A program made the translations under genes and the position numbers. This document shows positions 51,701 to 57,700 of a DNA stretch of 64,000 bases, in pieces; positions within the stretch are counted from its first letter, which is position 1, and each line of letters opens with the position of its first letter. The notes below the pieces were generated by a model. It had not been told where the DNA came from. It ran no database searches and was given only the letters and a program-made list of their open reading frames with translations. The stretch is from Lottia gigantea (lineage: Eukaryota; Mollusca; Gastropoda; Lottiidae): NCBI RefSeq assembly GCF_000327385.1, contig NW_008706957.1, forward strand, positions 34,535-98,534, in the 5' to 3' direction.

Positions 51701-54700
51701 TCAATGACCAGAGCTTTGCACATTAATCAGCAGAAATATGGGTTTCTTGATATCATTGTAAAATTTCGTTGTTTCTTTTTCTTAAACCATACAAAGTATA
51801 CATGTTTCATTGCATTAATTTCTCTCAAAATATTTGTCTAAAAGAAATAAAATGAAATGAAATGAATGGAGTTGTACCTTGTACTTTTCGGCACCATGTG
51901 GGCTAATGAAAACGGGCAATGCCATGCAGGGTGCAATGAGGGGAATTTTGCCAGAACAGCGGCATAAGCCTACTCTTTTTCGATTTCCAACTGTCAAGGG
52001 ATCTTTATTGTCTAAAAGAAGTCACTTCCTCAGGGGGAGAGGTTCCAATGTGTTAAACAAAATATATTACATTGGTATATATGAAACATATTGTGTAGTT
52101 TCTAAGTGCTAAGTTGTGTAGTGTCCTTGCTAACAAAGCAATATTTAATATATCTGTCAATTAGTCCAAAATGTCCTTCTGATACCAGAACGAAAATATA
52201 TAAAAGATATACAAATGGAAACGAAAGCAATTTTTAATCAATGGTGTATTACTTATTGACTAGATAAAATTGACTATATAAAATTTACTAGATAAACTTG
52301 ACTACATAAAATTGTGTCTGCTATATTAGTTTCTGTTTCAATTCAATCTGTAAGAGGCCAGGTTTTTAGTTCTTGGCTTGCGCTATATGTTGGTGCAACA
52401 CATTTGACATCGATTTACCAGGGGAGAGCGCGAACACAGTCCCCCACACTAAAAAGTTACGTACTCGAGTCACCCACATTAGGGGTGATTGCAGGGGTGC
52501 AATGCAGAAGCCTCGTCCAAGGAGAACCTCCTTGCTGATAAAGATTTTTCCTGTATCAATAGGCCGAATTAGGAAACCAAAACGTCTGCAATTTTTAATC
52601 CATGTAGTTTTGCTTATTGACTAGATAAAATTAATTAGATAAAATTGACTGGATAAATTGACTAAATAAAATGGACTGGATAAAATTGACTAGATAAAAC
52701 TGCGTCTGCTACATAAGTTTCTATTTCAATTCAATCTGTAAAAGCTCTGTCTACCTATACTTTAATAACATTACAACAACCTATTCCCTAGCCTACAGAC
52801 ATTCATTCTAATCTAATTTCACATTTCAACAATTTGTCAAATTCCTCAACCAGTGTATGTAGGAACAATAAAAAATACAATTTCATGCAACAACACAAAA
52901 ACTCAAAACTGAAAATTGTAAAAAATTTAGTACAGCTAAAGAATACAACTAAAAGGGAAAAGTTTTATGTGTTTACACTTGACACTAAAAATGAAAAAAG
53001 CATAAAATATGAGAAATATTCCAATTTTGACGTTTCATTCATAATTCTGTTATGTTGGTTTTAAACAAGTTTTTACAGCTTGTAAACTCTGATTTACATG
53101 TATAATATACACATTACAGATAAATAGATTTGCTGAAATCTTTATATAATTGACTATGTAATTTGGATGGGAAAAGATTTGCTGAAATATTTATATAATT
53201 GACTATGTAATTTGAATGTGAATAGATTTGCTGAAATATTTATATAATTCACTATGTAATTTGGATGTGAATAGATTTGCTAAAATCTTTATATAATTGA
53301 CTATGTAATTTGGATGTGAAAAGATTTGCTGAAATATTTATATAATTGACTATGTAATTTGGATGTGAATAGATTTGCTGAAATATTTATATAATTGACT
53401 ATGTAATTTGGATGTGAATAGATTTGCTGAAATATTTATATAATTGACTATGTAATTTGGATGTGAAAAGATTTGCTGAAATATTTATATAATTGACTAT
53501 GTAATTTGGATGTGAATAGATTTGCTGAAATATTTATATAATTGACTATGTAATTTGGATGTGAATAGATTTGCTGAAATATTTATATAATTGACTATGT
53601 AATTTGGATGTGAATAGATTTGCTGAAATATTTATATAATTGACTATGTAATTTGGATGTGAAAAGATTTGCTGAAATATTTATATAATTGACTATGTAA
53701 TTTGGATGTGAATAGATTTGCTGAAATATTTATATAATTGACTATGTAATTTGGATGTGAATAGATTTGCTGAAATATTTATATAATTGACTATGTAATT
53801 TGGATGTGAATAGATTTGCTGAAATATTTATATAATTGACTATGTAATTTGGATGTGAATAGATTTGCTGAAATATTTATATAATTGACTATGTAATTTG
53901 GATGTGAAAAGATTTGCTGAAATATTTATATAATTGACTATGTAATTTGGATGTGAATAGATTTGCTGAAATATTTATATAATTGACTATGTAATTTGGA
54001 TGTGAATAGATTTGCTGAAATATTTATATAATTGACTATGTAATTTGGATGTGAATAGATTTGCTGAAATATTTATATAATTGACTATGTAATTTGGATG
54101 TGAATAGATTTGCTGAAATATTTATATAATTGACTATGTAATTTGGATGTGAAAAGATTTGCTGAAATATTTATATAATTGACTATGTAATTTGGATGTG
54201 AATAGATTTGCTGAAATATTTATATAATTGACTATGTAATTTGGATGTGAAAAGATTTGCTGAAATATTTATATAATTGACTATGTAATTTGGATGTGAA
54301 TAGATTTGCTGAAATATTTATATAATTGACTATGTAATTTGGATGTGAAAAGATTTGCTGAAATATTTATATAATTGACTATGTAATTTGGATGTGAAAA
54401 GATTTGCTGAAATATTTATATAATTGACTATGTAATTTGGATGTGAAAAGATTTGCTGAAATATTTATATAATTGACTATGTAATTTGGATGTGAAAAGA
54501 TTTGCTGAAATCTTTATATATTTGACTATGTAATTTGGATGTGAAAAGATTTGCTGAAATCTTGATTCCTCTGTGAATCTGAAATATTCTGATATATTCA
54601 TACTCCTGTATTATGATTTAAAAGGACATGTGCGCCATTTTCGGGATGTCTTGAATATATGTAAATAATATAATATGTAAAATTGCATAATTCCTTAAAT

Positions 54701-57700
54701 ATTATCTCAAACTAGGAAATTCTTTTCCTACTTCTATAGATTTCCTCTCCATATAACTTTCAAACGTGGATAATTCTGGACACACATGGATCTGAAGCCT
54801 CAAATTTCGACAGTGAACTGGCTAAGCTAAAATTCCCATTTCTGAGACTAAGGTACGATTGGTAAAAAAATGGCGCATCATATGCAACTTCATCACGAGT
54901 TAAGTTTAATTCAAAACTTACGACAAATCTCATCTGTACCATCACCACAATCATCATCACCATCACACTGCCATTCTTTAGCTACACATTTATTATTATT
55001 ACATTTTAATTCATCAGGTGTACACTTTCTTGGTGCTGAAAAACATAATTATTATTATTACAATTTCCTTCAAATTTACCTTATACATCCTGATAAACAC
55101 TCAGTTCAATAAAAGATTGTAACATTATATAATTATTGCCTCCAAATATTATTCCCTTTTGATTCAGAGTAAAATTAATATATCTTAGTTCAACAGATCA
55201 TTGATCATCAGATGATTTTACTTCATAGTTCATCAGAACATTTTTGAGTTTTAGTACATGTACATCCAACCATGTAGCATGATGACGTCACACGTTTAGC
55301 CAGCTGTGCATGCTAGGAATGAAGTGGGGTTTCTATCAGTATTCGTTTGGCCATTTTGTAATACCTTGACCCCAATTCAATCCTATAGTTTATAGCGCGA
55401 AGTTTGTTTATTGAAATGTGATGTCATCAGTCAATAGGTCTATTATGACTCCATTTAGTTCATCAGAAGAGTATTGCATCTTAGTTCATTATAAGGTTAT
55501 GGCATGTTAGTTCATAAAATAATATTTCATGTAATTTGATGGTTATTACATCTTAGTACATCATCAATCAAATGGTTATTACATCTTAGTTCATCAAATG
55601 GTTATTACATCTTAGTACATCATCAAATGGTTATTACATCTTAGTTCATCAAATGGTTATTACATCTTAGTTCATCAAATGGTTATTACATCTTAGTACA
55701 TCATCAAATGGTTATTACATCTTAGTTCATCAAATGGTTATTACATTTTAGTTCATCAAATGGTTCATCAAAAGATTTAAATAACATCAGAGTTCATCAA
55801 ATGATCTTACTTCATCAAAAGATTTAAATAACATCTGATTGCATCAAATAATCTTACTTCATCAAAAGATTTAAATTTGCATCTGAGTTCATCAAAAAAT
55901 CTTACTTCTTTAATAGATTTAAATTAAATCTTAGTTCATCAAATGATCTTACTGCATCAAAAGATTTAAATAACATCCGAGTTCATCAAATAATCCTACT
56001 TCATCAAAAGATTTTAAAAATTTCTCAGAGTTTATCAAATAATTTTAAATCATCAAAAGATTTAAATTACATCTGAGTTCATCAAATGATTTTACTTCAT
56101 CAAAAGATTTAAATTACATCTGAGTTCATCAAATGATCTTACTTCATCAAAAGATTTAAATTACATCTGAGATCATCAAATGATCTTACTTCATCAAAAG
56201 ATTTAAATTACATCTGAGTTCATCAAATGATCTTGCTTCATCAAAAGATTTAAATTACATCTAAGTTCATCAAATGATCTTACTTCATCAAAATATTTAA
56301 GTAACATTTGAGTTCATCAAATAATCTTACTTCATCAAAAGATTTAAATAACATCTGAGTTCATCAAATGATCTTACTTCTTTAAAAGATTTAAATAACA
56401 TCTGAGTTCATCAAATGATCTTACTTCTTTAAAAGATTTAAATAACATCTGAGTTCATCAAATGATCTTACTTCATCAAAAGATTTAAATTACATCTGAG
56501 TTTGATGATTGCATAAAAGTTCATTGGCAATTGAAGCTAAATAAAGCCCAAAAGACTCCTACTGATGTATATTATAAATTGTACAAGTGAATATGAAATT
56601 ATAAACATATTAAATGTGCTATAAGAGAAGAATAAAACCTGTTTATCTAGACATTAAAACAAAACATAAGTTAAAATACAGATGTTACAACCATTAAAAT
56701 AAAACATAAACAACTCCTGTTATAATAGATAGACAATGAGAATCAAATTTGGGGATAAAAACTTTAGGTGTTTGGTTTAGAAGCTGTTTCTTCAGCATTG
56801 CAGAAAATTAATAGGATTTTCCATACAAAGATCAAAGTTTAGAGCTCAATTCACCCTCTGAAAGAGATTCTAGAGCATTTTTAGCCTATATTAACTTCAT
56901 GAGGTTCTGTAACACAGACGGTTAGAGTGTTTATTCTTTACATGATGTTTTCAATTTAAGTGTTATTATCCAGTAAGATTACTGTATTTCTTAAAATCTG
57001 GATTTCACCTTACGTAAGTTTTCAAGACTAAGGCCCCTGAACATTTGGAATGGTTCAGTTGTCAAAATACATACATCGTATGTGAAAAACTTCATGTTCA
57101 ATCTTGATATTTATTTTTTAGATAACATTTCCGTACACCAAATTTAAAATCAATAAGACACCAAGAGACACATAAACAAGACTAAAAATAAGGTTAGAAA
57201 AAAAGCTAATTGAGCCAGGTCCAGTAGAGCTGGCTGTCAACTATAATTCTCAGTATATAAATGATAATTAAATTTAAGGATCTTTCTGTCTTGTGTCAGG
57301 TCTCTTGTGTTAGTTTTCTATCTTAAGTTTCTTAACAATTTGTGTTAGGTTTCATTTTTAACATTATTTCCAAGTAGTTTACAAAACTTTGTTACGTTTT
57401 TTTTAGGAAACACAATAGGACGAATACTCTTTATAATATGGCTTGTTTTAACATTGTAGACTACACAGTCAATATCCATAAAATCTCTCCTGATTGTAAA
57501 ATACAAGGTTGTTTTTAAAATATTTCCCTATTGCTTAAATATTAGAATTAGATTCAATGACACTAGTAATTTATAAGAATGTCAAAACTATACCTAGAAG
57601 ATAGAATTAAGATATTAAAGGGATCGTAAAGAGACTTATGTGTATCGGAGACAAGGATAGCATCAATTTGCACATTCCAATTTTCAATCAGACATCTGTG

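Noticed and set aside
53105-56515. CRISPR-like regular arrays
   Set aside because: Units are head-to-tail without unique spacers; they are eukaryotic minisatellites.
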